A stretch of DNA of 64,000 nucleotides from Thermoflexus sp. (GCA_020724465.1 DYGX01000016.1:1-64000), one strand, 5' to 3'; counted from the stretch's first letter, positions 27,410 through 36,327 are shown. Made by a program: numbers and translations. The notes: generated by a model from the letters alone, not told the origin.

Positions 27410-28276
27410 TCACGATCCACGCTTTGACCCCGACGGCTCCTGCTGGCGCAGCACGGCCAGCAACTCGTGCATTGGATTGACTCCCACCGCTGTCAACAGC
27501 GCGCGCTCCTGGTTGTGGGCGCGCGCCCGTTCCAGCGTCCGCGCTGTGACAATCTGCCCCCGGACTACAATGTACCAGCCGTCCCGCGTCATTACCGCCC
27601 GCGTTGCTCGCAAGCCTTCGGCCAGATGGACCGCTGCGCGAGCCACTGCGTGCACCAGCGCACGCGGGATCGTGTCGGACTGCGGATCGTAGTCGCCGAG
27701 GTCGGCCCGGGTCCAGACGTCGCGCGCCAGCAAACGCAATGCGTGCGGCAGGCGGCGCCGGGCAGCCGCGTTTTCCTCCATACCTCGCAGATGATCGTCC
27801 GGGAGAATCGCCGTGCCTCTCTCAACCCACACGGCACGCGGCGCGGGCACGAAATACAGGTTGTCCCCAGTTTCGCCGCGATCTTGAACGGCATAGCCTT
27901 CCAGCACGCCGTAGGCGGTGAAGTAAATATCCTGCACGCGCCCCAAGACCTGGCCGCTGCGGAGCATCAGGCGCGTGCCACGCCGGATGCTTTCTCGCTC
28001 AAAAACCCGCCGCACGGTCAAGAGGTTGACGCCGGACGTGATCATCGCGGCGTTGTGCGCGGTAACGCCGTCCGGTTGGACCGCGTAGATGCCGCTCCAG
28101 GGCAGCGTGCGCGCTTCGACCCGCCAGCGATGGTCAAGCAGGAAAGCCAGCACCTGATTCTGATCGTGATCGAACACAATGTCCTGGACGGTCCCCAGGG
28201 TCTCGCCAGTATCCCGCGCCGTGATCGGTTTGCGGAGCAGACTGCGGCCTTTCAGCAGGCAACTGGCTGACATCAT
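27410..28276 (-). CDS. Two-PRC-barrel protein
   Basis: A 288-residue protein with two predicted PRC-barrels: residues about 10-80 (RSLLRKPITARDTGETLGTV, FDHDQNQVLAFLLDHRW) and about 95-165 (RGTRLMLRSGQVLGRVQDIY, GVLEGYAVQDRG). The C-terminal third is mostly helical and rich in Arg and Ala, with TRAVMTRDGWYIVVRGQIVT. No enzymatic motif is seen. GAGGTGG lies upstream of the ATG pair. It is followed after 22 bp by the SDR gene in the same direction. The function is unknown; the neighbours suggest stress tolerance. Confidence 0.65.
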   Translation of the reverse strand: MMSASCLLKGRSLLRKPITARDTGETLGTVQDIVFDHDQNQVLAFLLDHRWRVEARTLPWSGIYAVQPDGVTAHNAAMITSGVNLLTVRRVFERESIRRGTRLMLRSGQVLGRVQDIYFTAYGVLEGYAVQDRGETGDNLYFVPAPRAVWVERGTAILPDDHLRGMEENAAARRRLPHALRLLARDVWTRADLGDYDPQSDTIPRALVHAVARAAVHLAEGLRATRAVMTRDGWYIVVRGQIVTARTLERARAHNQERALLTAVGVNPMHELLAVLRQQEPSGSKRGS

Positions 28277-28419
28277 GATTCCACCTCAGGCTTCGTGCCA
28301 ATACCGTATGCCGCGCTTGTGTCCACACGCGACCCCAGCGCGGCAAACGGCGCCGCCGCTCGCAGAGGATCGCGCGCGGCGGCGTCAGGATGGCCCCCGT
28401 GTTGTCGTTTCGCGCTGTT

Positions 28420-28584
28420 TTAGGCGACCGTCCGGCGGCCAAACAGCAACGATACAATGAACAACACCAAGAAGATCACGAAGAGAATCTGAGCGATGCT
28501 CGTCGCTGCACCGGCGATACCGCCGAAACCAAACAGCGCCGCGATCAACGCCACGATTAAGAAAAAGATCGCCCAACCTAGCAT
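28420..28584 (-). CDS. DUF1328 small membrane protein (second copy)
   Basis: A 54-residue hydrophobic protein, clearly paralogous to the one at 25505: [20 protein letters not shown] and [24 protein letters not shown] precedes the ATG at 28584. Two membrane helices are predicted, with the conserved GFGGIAG turn. It was recognised by reading the minus strand directly and bounds the stress-protein cluster on its right side. Confidence 0.8.
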   Translation of the reverse strand: MLGWAIFFLIVALIAALFGFGGIAGAATSIAQILFVIFLVLFIVSLLFGRRTVA

Positions 28585-28833
28585 TGTGTCCTTCCTTTCC
28601 GATTACCGCTCGCCGAGGCGTGAGGCCCTGGCAGCTTTGCACTGACTGTCCTACGATGATGTTCAAAGTTTAAAGGAAGCGCCGGCCAATCACATGAGGT
28701 AGCTGGGGGATTTATCCTTAGGACACGTGCAGGGACGGGGGATGGGTCATGTGGCGGATGGCGACTGCGGGCGCCCGCCAGGGGGATCCACACGCCCCGG
28801 CCTGTGCCGCCATCCGCCGCCCGTGGCGTCGAC

Positions 28834-29775
28834 TCACGCCGGCGTTTCGCGCGCCAGCCTGGCATCCCATTCTTTGAGCCGGTCCAGCGTGGGCGCAGCC
28901 GTTGCGCCACCCACCGCCGTCACCGAGATCCCGCCACAGATATTGCCATAGCGCGCGCAAACATCCAGCGGCGCGCCTTCAACCACCCACCCGTACAGAA
29001 AGCCAGCGTTGAAGCTATCGCCTGCGCCGGTCGTGTCCAGCACGGGCCCGGCGTCGATGGCCGGCGAGTGTAGGATCGTGCCGCCGTGCCCGACCCAGGC
29101 GCCATTGGCCCCGTCTTTGACCACCACAACCTCGACCCACTCCATGAGCCTTTCGAGCGCCGCCTGAACCGCAGTCGTCCCCGTGATCTGCATCGCTTCA
29201 CGGGCATTGGGCACGAACACATCCACCAACCCCAGCAGCTCGGCCCACGAGCAGATGGTGTAGAGGTCCGGCATATCCTGGCAGTCCATCGAGATGGTCG
29301 CCCCCTGGGCACGGGCCACTTCCGCCATCGGCTCCAGCCGCGCCTGCGACAGAATTGCCCCCAGGTGCAGATGCTTGAAATCGCAAGACTTCATCTGGGC
29401 GATCCAGTAGGCGTCCTGGTCGGGCGGGATCGGATCGACATAGGTCACAAAGGCGCGCTCGCCAAGATAGGGAATGGCGGTCGACACCCGGCGGTAGGGG
29501 CGGTCGATATGGCGTGCCAGCGACAGATCCAGCCCTTCAGCAACAGCCAGGCGCCGCACGAACTGGCTGTACTCGTCCGTGCCAAAGGTCGATGACCAGC
29601 CGACCCTGACCTGCAGCCGGTGGAGCGCCACGGCGGTGATAAACAGCGCCCCACCCGTCGCCAGCAGATCCTGGCTGTAGATCTCGCGGCCCGGCACGGG
29701 GAATTCGGGCAGGCCGGTGAAGATCAGATCGTAGAAGTAATCGCCGGGCAGGAAGACATCATATGAGGGCCGCAT
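28834..29775 (-). CDS. PfkB-family carbohydrate kinase
   Basis: A 313-residue sugar or nucleoside kinase of the ribokinase/PfkB fold. The N-terminal GDYFYDLIFTGLPEFPVPGR carries the first PfkB signature region with ATGGALFITAVALHRL. The C-terminal signature DTTGAGDSFNAGFLYGWVVE contains the catalytic Asp and the anion hole. Start at 29775 because the ATG shares one base with the stop of the GH4 gene (TGATG), giving tight coupling. It probably phosphorylates the sugar set free by the upstream glycosidase; the exact substrate is not readable. Confidence 0.85.
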   Translation of the reverse strand: MRPSYDVFLPGDYFYDLIFTGLPEFPVPGREIYSQDLLATGGALFITAVALHRLQVRVGWSSTFGTDEYSQFVRRLAVAEGLDLSLARHIDRPYRRVSTAIPYLGERAFVTYVDPIPPDQDAYWIAQMKSCDFKHLHLGAILSQARLEPMAEVARAQGATISMDCQDMPDLYTICSWAELLGLVDVFVPNAREAMQITGTTAVQAALERLMEWVEVVVVKDGANGAWVGHGGTILHSPAIDAGPVLDTTGAGDSFNAGFLYGWVVEGAPLDVCARYGNICGGISVTAVGGATAAPTLDRLKEWDARLARETPA

Positions 29776-31151
29776 CAGTGCCAATCTCCGATGGTGTGGC
29801 GGTGAGCATCCAGATAGCCGGTGACCAGTTGTGTCGCCAGGGCGTAGGACCCGACCAGGGGGTGCGCGGCCAGCGCCTCGACCGCCAGCCCGCGATCGCG
29901 CGTGAGAATCGCCTCGACAGCCAGACGCTCGTAGTGTTTGACGCTGCGCATCAGCAGATACGGCCCTTCGGGTACCGCGCCGATGGACACCGGATGCACG
30001 CCGCGCCCGTCCACATGGCACGTGACCTCAACTACATCGTCCGGCGCCATGCCGTCGATCGCGCCGCCGTTCGGCACATTGAGCGCGATCCGCAGCGGGC
30101 GGTCCTGGGTGAGCGCCAGCCCGGCGCGCAGGGCCACCCCGGCATAGCCGCCCACCTCGGCCTGGGCGTGGTGCATCGACCGGGTGTGCTCGGTGGGGTG
30201 CAACCGCTCCTCGCGCAGGGCGGCATCGCTCTCGGCGTAAGCCATATAGCTGGCGCTGCGCCGCCGGTTGTAGGCGTCATAGGTCCGCAGGGCCTCGGTA
30301 GGCGCCAGCTCGCGCAGCGCCGGAAACAACTCCCGATTCAGCATCTCGATCTCTTCGCCGCGGGTCAGCTCTTCGGCTTGAATCCGCTGGACGGCGATGT
30401 CGCGGAAGTAGTAGTAGAACAGGTACTCGTTGAGGAACATGCCAATCCGCCGCACCAGCTCGGGCCCGAAAAAGCGCAGGTGCGTGTCTTGAATGAACGC
30501 ATCGTCGGCCAGCAGCTCCGGCAGCACATTGCGTCCATCGACCCGCGCGGAACGTGTCCACGAGAGGTGGTTCAAACCGAAAACCTCGGTCTTGACGCTG
30601 TCGACAGGCCGCTTCAGCCAGCGCGCGACGTCGTACTGCGCGGTGTTAGCGCTGTCGCAGATGCCGATCACACGGGGGAAGCCGGCCGCATGGAGCGCCT
30701 GCGCCACCAGACCGGCAGGGTTGGTGAAGTTGAAGGTCCAGGCGCGCGGTGCGAGCACTTCGGCCCGCTGAGCGACCTCGATCAGCGCAGGGACATTCCG
30801 CATCGCCATGGCGAAGCCGCCCGGCCCTGTCGTCTCCTGGCCGAGCACGCCCAGCCGCAGGGCGACCCGTTCGTCGAGTACGCGCCCGCGCTCGAACCCG
30901 ACGCGAATGGTCGTGACAATGATCGACGCGTCACGCAGCGCGTCATCCAGCGCGGTCGTGCGGCGGATCTGAAACGGCTCGCCGGCCTGCCGCACGATCT
31001 CCTCGCACAGCGGAACCATCGGGTCCAGCCGCGCCGGTTCGATGTCCATCAGCCAGAGTTCTTGCAGGTCGAGATCGCGCGCGAACGCCAGCGCGCCGCG
31101 CACGAATTCGGGCGAGCGGACGCTGCCGCCCCCGATTAATGCAAGTTTCAT
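29775..31151 (-). CDS. Glycoside hydrolase family 4 protein
   Basis: A 458-residue NAD- and metal-dependent glycosidase of family 4, which cleaves by an oxidation-elimination route. The N-terminal dinucleotide fold KLALIGGGSVRSPEFVRGAL, the NFTNPAGLVAQAL segment, GICDSANT with the metal-binding Cys, and FGLNHLSW with the metal-binding His are all present. Many GH4 enzymes act on 6-phospho-glycosides, but here the transporter is an ABC system rather than a PTS, so the substrate may be unphosphorylated. The gene is 15 bp after the permease gene and overlaps the kinase gene. Confidence 0.85.
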   Translation of the reverse strand: MKLALIGGGSVRSPEFVRGALAFARDLDLQELWLMDIEPARLDPMVPLCEEIVRQAGEPFQIRRTTALDDALRDASIIVTTIRVGFERGRVLDERVALRLGVLGQETTGPGGFAMAMRNVPALIEVAQRAEVLAPRAWTFNFTNPAGLVAQALHAAGFPRVIGICDSANTAQYDVARWLKRPVDSVKTEVFGLNHLSWTRSARVDGRNVLPELLADDAFIQDTHLRFFGPELVRRIGMFLNEYLFYYYFRDIAVQRIQAEELTRGEEIEMLNRELFPALRELAPTEALRTYDAYNRRRSASYMAYAESDAALREERLHPTEHTRSMHHAQAEVGGYAGVALRAGLALTQDRPLRIALNVPNGGAIDGMAPDDVVEVTCHVDGRGVHPVSIGAVPEGPYLLMRSVKHYERLAVEAILTRDRGLAVEALAAHPLVGSYALATQLVTGYLDAHRHTIGDWH

Positions 31152-31166
31152 CTGTCTCCCTTTCGT

Positions 31167-32033
31167 CTAGCGTTTGACACCGCCCATCGAAATGCCTGCG
31201 ATAAAGTAGCGCTGCAGCAGCACGAAAAGCGCCAGCATGGGCAGCGTCGCCAGAAAAGACCCCATCATCAACAGGTTCATCGGCGTGCGCCGCTCACCTT
31301 GCAGCAGCGCAATCCCGATCGTCACCACCCGTGTGTCCGGTGTGCTGGAAACCACCAGCGGGTAGAGAAAATCGTTCCACGCCGCCTGAACGGTGATCAC
31401 GGCAAACGCCGCCAGCGCCGGCACGGAGAGCGGCAGGGTGATGTGCCACAGCACGCGCAGCGGGTTCGCCCCGTCGATGATCGCCGCCTCTTCGATCTCC
31501 AGCGGGATCTGCAAAAATGCCTGCCGCAGCAAGAACAGCGCAAAGGCGCTGAACGTCCCCGGAATGATCAGGGCGCGGAAGGTGTTCAGCCAGCCCAGCT
31601 TGCGGATCAGCATGTACTCCGGGATCAAGATGGCCTGGAACGGAACCATCAGCAGCCCCAGGCACAACGCGAAGATCACATCGCGGCCCGGAAACCTGAA
31701 ACGGGCGAAGCCATACGCCGCCAGCGAGCACGTGATCAACTGGCCGAGCGTGCGGCCGGCCGTCACCAGCGCCGAGTTTAGCATATAGCGGTTGAAATGC
31801 GGAGAGGTGGTGTAAAGCTGTTGGAGATTCCCCAGGCACACCGGGTTTTCCGGCAGCCAGCGCACCGGTATCTTGTTCAGCTCCACGTCCGGCTTGCAGG
31901 CGGTTGAGGCCATCCACACGAAGGGCATTATCATCACCAGCGCCCCCGCCGCCAGCGCGCAATACAGCAGCATCTGGCCCGGCAGGGACAGCCCTCCGGC
32001 GGGCGATCTGCGCAACGACATCAGGCGTCTCAT
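31167..32033 (-). CDS. Sugar ABC transporter permease (MalG-like)
   Basis: A 288-residue CUT1 inner-membrane permease with six hydrophobic segments. The EAA loop reads EIEEAAIIDGANPLRVLWHI (about 187-206), followed by LPLSVPALAAFAVI. The C-terminus LLQRYFIAGISMGGVKR is typical of MalG-type subunits. Its start overlaps the stop of the partner permease by 4 bp. It is part of the binding protein-permease-permease-GH4-PfkB operon; no ATPase gene is present. Confidence 0.9.
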   Translation of the reverse strand: MRRLMSLRRSPAGGLSLPGQMLLYCALAAGALVMIMPFVWMASTACKPDVELNKIPVRWLPENPVCLGNLQQLYTTSPHFNRYMLNSALVTAGRTLGQLITCSLAAYGFARFRFPGRDVIFALCLGLLMVPFQAILIPEYMLIRKLGWLNTFRALIIPGTFSAFALFLLRQAFLQIPLEIEEAAIIDGANPLRVLWHITLPLSVPALAAFAVITVQAAWNDFLYPLVVSSTPDTRVVTIGIALLQGERRTPMNLLMMGSFLATLPMLALFVLLQRYFIAGISMGGVKR

Positions 32034-32962
32034 GTTTCACCCGCCTCGTAGTACACCCAAAAACGCTGAATGCGAAGCTGGAACACTGTAACCAGCAAAA
32101 TCGCCGCGAAGAGGACCAGCGCCACCGCCGACGCGTACCCAAACTCTGAGTTGGTGAACGCGCGCCGGTACAGATAGTAGGTCAGGGTCGTGGCGCTGCC
32201 CCCCACACCCCCCGGCACCGTGCGCAATGTCATGATGTACACCTGATCGAAGATCTGGAAGCCATTGATGACCGCCAGCACGACGACCAGAAACGTCGTC
32301 GGCGAGAGCAGCGGCAGCGTCACATGCCGGAACCGCTGCCAGCGGCCCGCGCCGTCGATGCGCGCCGCCTCGTACAACTCCGCCGGGATCGCCTGAAGCC
32401 CTGCCAGAAACAGCACCATATCGAACCCGATGCGTTGCCAGATCGCCACAACCGCGATCGGGATTAGCACCAGGCCGGGATCCACCAGCCAGCGAACCTC
32501 ACCTAACCCAAGCGGCGCGAGCAGGTTGCTCAGGCTGCCATAGCGCGGCTGGAAAATGCTCGTCCAGACCACGGACGCAGCGACCGTCGACGTCACCACC
32601 GGCAGGAAGTAGGCGGTCCGAAACAAGTTGCGCGCACGCAGGGGCTGGTTGAGCATGACTGCGACCAGCAGCGCCAGGACAACCTCGCCCGGCACGACCA
32701 ATGCCAGCAGCTTCAGCGTGTTGAGAAAGGCCTGGTGGAAATTCGGATCGGCAAGCAAGCGCCGGAAGTTGGCGAAGCCGACAAACTCAGGGGGCGTGAT
32801 CGCGTTCCAGCGCTGGAACGAGGTCGAAAACGCCATCAGCACCGGGATACCGAAGAAGAACATCAGCCCCAGAACGTTCGGGGCGACCAACGCCATCCCC
32901 CACAGCGCATGACGCCGACTGAGGGGGGTAGGGCCGAGCCACTGAAGAAGTGCGGATCTCAT
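32030..32962 (-). CDS. Sugar ABC transporter permease (MalF-like)
   Basis: A 310-residue CUT1 permease, partner of the previous entry. TM segments begin at about residue 23 (ALWGMALVAPNVLGLMFFFG). The EAA motif is LYEAARIDGAGRWQRFRHVT (about 206-225), and the C-terminal FQLRIQRFWVYYEAGET is typical. It lies about 115 bp downstream of the binding-protein gene. Confidence 0.9.
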   Translation of the reverse strand: MRSALLQWLGPTPLSRRHALWGMALVAPNVLGLMFFFGIPVLMAFSTSFQRWNAITPPEFVGFANFRRLLADPNFHQAFLNTLKLLALVVPGEVVLALLVAVMLNQPLRARNLFRTAYFLPVVTSTVAASVVWTSIFQPRYGSLSNLLAPLGLGEVRWLVDPGLVLIPIAVVAIWQRIGFDMVLFLAGLQAIPAELYEAARIDGAGRWQRFRHVTLPLLSPTTFLVVVLAVINGFQIFDQVYIMTLRTVPGGVGGSATTLTYYLYRRAFTNSEFGYASAVALVLFAAILLVTVFQLRIQRFWVYYEAGET

Positions 32963-33076
32963 GCGCCTGACTCACGTTGTCGAGGGCGATCGCTGCGCCA
33001 TGCCCGCCGGACACGGTTGGGGAGCAGCGGCGCTGCTCCCCAAGCACACGTCTTGGCGCGGACGCGCGGAACGAAG

Positions 33077-34390
33077 TTAGTCGACCAGATACTCCTCAAC
33101 CACGGCGCATGCCTGTGCAACGGCATCTTCAACCGGGATGTCCAGGTCGAAGATGTTGACCACGATCTCGCTGTTGATCGCGTCCCAGATCTCGCCGAAG
33201 ACGGTCACGCCCTGCGAGTCTTCGGTCGCGTCCACGAACGCCTGGATGTTCTTGCCGGTGTCGCCGAACGAGTCAATCCACAACTGCTGCAGTTCCGGCG
33301 ACGGATTGCCGGGGGCCACATTGCCGCCTTCCGCAAAGAACCGCTGGCCCACGTCGCTCGCCAGGAACAGGATCAGATTCGCAGCCAGGTCCGGATTCTC
33401 CGTGCGGGCCGAGGCGACATAGCCTACGGCATGCACGATCGAGCGGCTGCGGCCGGTTTCCGGATGCTTGGGAAGCTGGACGACATCCCAATCGAAGGTG
33501 ACTTCATCAACCGCCTGGCTGAGCTTCCACGAGCCACCGGTGATCATGGCGACCTTCCCCGACGCCCAGAAATTGAATGCATCGTCTGCCGAGGTGCCGC
33601 CCATGATCGAGACGCTGGGCATCACCCCTTCGTCATACAGCCCCTTGAGGAAGTTCAGGGCTTCCAGGCTGCCCGGCTCGGTGAGGGTGCACATCGTGCG
33701 ATCAGCATCCACCACCGGCGTCACCCCGGTGGCCGCGATCCAGTTGGGATAGCCCGCCTGATACTCCGCATAGACTGCCGCGCCATACACATCGTTCTCC
33801 GGGTCGGTTAGGGCGCGCGCTGCAGCCGCGAAATCGTCCCAGGTCCAGTCTGCGGTTGGGTAGTCCAGCCCGGCGGCATCGAACATCTCTTTGTTGTAGA
33901 AGATGGCGATGGTGTCCCAGTTGACGGGCGCGGCATAGAGATCTCCCGCCTCGCCCCAGCGATAGGGATCGACCAGACCAGTGCCCCAGAGCGTGGTATC
34001 CACGCCATACTCATCGAAATAGGGCTGCAGGTTCAAAAGAACGCCGTTCTCCGCGTAGAAACGGAAGCGGTCCTGGGACATATTGAACACATCCGGCAGT
34101 TCCCCGCCAGCAGCATTGGTCGTGAGCAGATCCCAGTACTGGCCCCACGGCTGAACCTGGAGCTCTACTTCCGCGCCGGGGCAGTACTCGGTCTTCCACA
34201 GTTCAATCGAATTACCGATGATGGTGGCCCAGTTTTCATCCCAGACCCACATCGTGAGGGTGCCTGGTTCGGCGCACGGCTGCGGGCTGATCACCAGCTC
34301 GTCCCCTTCTTGGGCCTGCGCAGAGAACACAAGCACAGACATTGACAGAAGAATAACCAGCGCTGTCAGTATTGCAGAACGGCTTTTCAT
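33077..34390 (-). CDS. Extracellular sugar-binding protein (CUT1)
   Basis: A 437-residue solute-binding protein of the maltose-type class. The Sec signal is KSRSAILTALVILLSMSVLV with cleavage near AQA; no lipobox Cys is seen, which is unusual for a monoderm. The mature part has MWVWDENWATIIGNSIELWK, LPDVFNMSQDRFRFYAENG (cluster 1 binding-protein motif) and GTSADDAFNFWASGKVAMIT. The start at 34390 has AGGAGA upstream; the frame is open to 34453. It heads the operon with two permeases, GH4 and PfkB. Confidence 0.9.
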   Translation of the reverse strand: MKSRSAILTALVILLSMSVLVFSAQAQEGDELVISPQPCAEPGTLTMWVWDENWATIIGNSIELWKTEYCPGAEVELQVQPWGQYWDLLTTNAAGGELPDVFNMSQDRFRFYAENGVLLNLQPYFDEYGVDTTLWGTGLVDPYRWGEAGDLYAAPVNWDTIAIFYNKEMFDAAGLDYPTADWTWDDFAAAARALTDPENDVYGAAVYAEYQAGYPNWIAATGVTPVVDADRTMCTLTEPGSLEALNFLKGLYDEGVMPSVSIMGGTSADDAFNFWASGKVAMITGGSWKLSQAVDEVTFDWDVVQLPKHPETGRSRSIVHAVGYVASARTENPDLAANLILFLASDVGQRFFAEGGNVAPGNPSPELQQLWIDSFGDTGKNIQAFVDATEDSQGVTVFGEIWDAINSEIVVNIFDLDIPVEDAVAQACAVVEEYLVD

Positions 34391-34483
34391 AGGTAGTCTC
34401 CTAAATTGTCGAAATCCCAAAACGGCGAACAGGCGCAGCCGAGGTACGCTCAACGCCTTGAAGCAGATGGCTGCCTCGCCTCT

Positions 34484-34489
34484 ATTATA
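34484..34489 (-). promoter_or_regulatory. Possible -10 box of the binding-protein operon
   Basis: A consensus TATAAT on the minus strand about 95 bp upstream of the binding-protein ATG. No convincing -35 box is seen at the usual distance, so an activator may be needed. Confidence 0.35.
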
Positions 34490-34574
34490 ACGACGATCGA
34501 GGGCTTAGCCGGGGGCAAATCGTGAAATCGGTCACCGTGAGGGTTGGTTTGGGCGGTGCGGGGGGAAATTATCC

Positions 34575-34603
34575 TTGACGGCGCCAGAGGGCTATGTTAT
34601 CAT
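34575..34603 (+). promoter_or_regulatory. Promoter of tRNA-Asp
   Basis: TTGACG (34575-34580), a 17 nt spacer and TATCAT (34598-34603), ending 14 bp before the tRNA. This is a near-consensus sigma-70 promoter. Confidence 0.7.
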
Positions 34604-34617
34604 GGCGACCGTTAGCA

Positions 34618-34690
34618 GGGGGCGTAGTGTAGCGGTTAACATGCCGGCCTGTCAAGCCGGAGATCGCGGGTTCGAATCCCGTCGCTCCCG
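34618..34690 (+). tRNA. tRNA-Asp (GTC)
   Basis: A 73 nt cloverleaf. The acceptor stem GGGGGCG pairs with CGCTCCC (one G-U), the D arm follows, the anticodon stem GCCGG / CCGGC encloses the loop with anticodon GTC, and the T arm has TTCGAAT. The discriminator is G and CCA is not encoded. The ICE begins at or just inside its 3' end: the serine recombinase gene runs antisense into it and stops at 34636 within the D arm. Confidence 0.95.
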
Positions 34691-36327
34691 TGGCGGCTAC
34701 GAGCGGAAATCTCACTCGTAGCCGCATTTTTTATGTCCAAAACTTGTGCAATTTCCGCCGTTTCCTGCTCATTCTCTCCCAACACAACGCCAAAGTCACC
34801 ATGTACCACCACCGCCAGGACCTTTCCCTCATGGACGAAGACCCGTTCCACGATTTTCTGGAGCAGCTGCTGGCGTGCATCCATAGGTTTGTCCATCCGC
34901 TCGCACTGCTCCCAATACGCCTGGAAATTCTGGACCAGATCCGCCGCCTCGATCAAGTCGTCATAGTCCATCGGGCGTAGCGCATCCATCTCTAACTGAA
35001 GCTGCTGCCGTTTTTCAACGTACTCCTCCCGTGAGATGAACCCCTGGTCCCAGCGAAAGTCAATGCGCTCAATGATCTCCCGGATTTCTGCCATACGCTG
35101 CAACGCCACTGCATTATCCACCCGGTTCTGAACCGCCGCTTCCACCCGTTCACGAAACCCGTCCGGGATGGTCAGATTGGACAGAATCGCCACAACCTGG
35201 TCATCCAGATCGGCCACATCAATGTACGGTTGACCACAGGGGGCATACCCGCGCTGCCGTGCCAGACACCGGTAATAGGCCTTCTCGTTGTCAGTATGCC
35301 AGAAGGGACGCATCTTGCCGTAGTTGTCGTCTACCAGTCCTTGTGGCTTATGCGCGATACACTCGGCGCAGAACACCCGGTCGTGCAGGAGGTAGATGCG
35401 GTGCTGGCTGGGGATGGTGCTCCGGCGCGCCAATCCGGCGCGCACTTCCTGGCACCGTTCGAACAGCTCGTCCGAGATGAACCCCTGGTGCTTGCCCTCA
35501 TACCACTCTTTACGCCCACGGGAGGACTGCTTGCGTTCGCCCAAGGTGCCCGCATAGATGGTTTCGGCATGGGGCACCCGCCCCGTATACACCCGGTTCT
35601 GCAGCATATCGCGCACCATCTCCTTGTTGATCGGCTGCTTGCCCGCCCGCAGTTTCTGAATGATCGGCTGCGCGTTCATCCAATCGGCGATCTGCTGGTC
35701 GCTGAAATTCCCGGTCGCATACATCCGAAAAGCGCGGCGCACAATCACAGCCACACGCATGATGATGTAGAGGCCTGCCGGGCGTTCCGGTGTCGCTTCT
35801 TTGGCAGTCACCAGCAGGTATCCGATCGGAGCCACGCTGCCGTTGAACTCCCCGCGCACGGCGCGCTGCTTCTTGGCGCGCTTGGTGTCCGAACTCAGAT
35901 TCCTGGAGAACATCGCCGCCTGGACTGCCAGCATCTGTTCGATCATCGCCCCGTAGAAGCTGTCGTCATCATCCTGGCTGACCCCCTCAACACAATAGAG
36001 CTTGAGCTTGTACTCATGGCGCAGAAACGCTTTCACAATGACCGACTGCTCGAAGTCACGCGCCAATCTATCAAACTTCCAGACCATCAACGCGTCAAAC
36101 CTGCCCATTTCGGCGGCTTTCTGCATCTGCTTGAACCCGTCTCGGTCCAGGCTCCAGCCGTGTTCCGCCCCATCCTTATACACCCCAACGACGACACCCC
36201 CGCGCTGGCCGATGGCCTCACGGCAGACGATTTCCTGGTCTTCCAGACTGATTTCATTCTGCATATCCGAGGAATAACGGGCATAGATGGCGAAACGCAT
36301 CCGTTTGTTATTGTTATTGCCTGACAT
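34636..36327 (-). CDS. Large serine recombinase (ICE integrase)
   Basis: A 563-residue site-specific recombinase. The N-terminal resolvase domain (about 10-150) has YARYSSDMQ with the nucleophile Ser19 in the Y-x-R-x-S pattern and KFDRLARDFEQSVIVKAF. The recombinase domain (about 185-290) includes FRMYATGNFSDQQIADWMNA and MLQNRVYTGRV. A zinc ribbon follows (VFCAEC ... YYRCLARQRGYAPCGQ), then a coiled-coil tail. The start at 36327 has AAGGAG upstream. The last 18 codons (HGSDGIRTRDLRLDRPAC) are antisense to tRNA-Asp, so this C-terminus is set by the integration site. It should integrate and excise the element. Confidence 0.92.
   Translation of the reverse strand: MSGNNNNKRMRFAIYARYSSDMQNEISLEDQEIVCREAIGQRGGVVVGVYKDGAEHGWSLDRDGFKQMQKAAEMGRFDALMVWKFDRLARDFEQSVIVKAFLRHEYKLKLYCVEGVSQDDDDSFYGAMIEQMLAVQAAMFSRNLSSDTKRAKKQRAVRGEFNGSVAPIGYLLVTAKEATPERPAGLYIIMRVAVIVRRAFRMYATGNFSDQQIADWMNAQPIIQKLRAGKQPINKEMVRDMLQNRVYTGRVPHAETIYAGTLGERKQSSRGRKEWYEGKHQGFISDELFERCQEVRAGLARRSTIPSQHRIYLLHDRVFCAECIAHKPQGLVDDNYGKMRPFWHTDNEKAYYRCLARQRGYAPCGQPYIDVADLDDQVVAILSNLTIPDGFRERVEAAVQNRVDNAVALQRMAEIREIIERIDFRWDQGFISREEYVEKRQQLQLEMDALRPMDYDDLIEAADLVQNFQAYWEQCERMDKPMDARQQLLQKIVERVFVHEGKVLAVVVHGDFGVVLGENEQETAEIAQVLDIKNAATSEISARSRHGSDGIRTRDLRLDRPAC
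34670..34692. other. Putative attL at tRNA-Asp 3' end
   Basis: Chromosomal operon, tRNA promoter and tRNA lie to the left; the recombinase and other ICE genes lie to the right. The left attachment site is therefore inside the 3' part of the tRNA, as for many tRNA-targeting elements. The exact crossover cannot be placed because the right end, which should carry a matching copy of the 3' segment, is beyond the window. Confidence 0.55.
34693..34732 (+). terminator. Terminator after tRNA-Asp, inside the recombinase gene
   Basis: A perfect 11 bp stem GCGGCTACGAG / CTCGTAGCCGC with an 11 nt loop, followed by ATTTTTT, beginning 3 bp after the tRNA. It lies on the element side of the tRNA and at the same time is coding (antisense) for the C-terminal part of the recombinase. 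Confidence 0.85.

Noticed and set aside
34639-34692. The peptide HGSDGIRTRDLRLDRPAC as a conserved domain
   Set aside because: It is the well-known antisense translation of tRNA sequence, so its recurrence in databases does not indicate a protein family.
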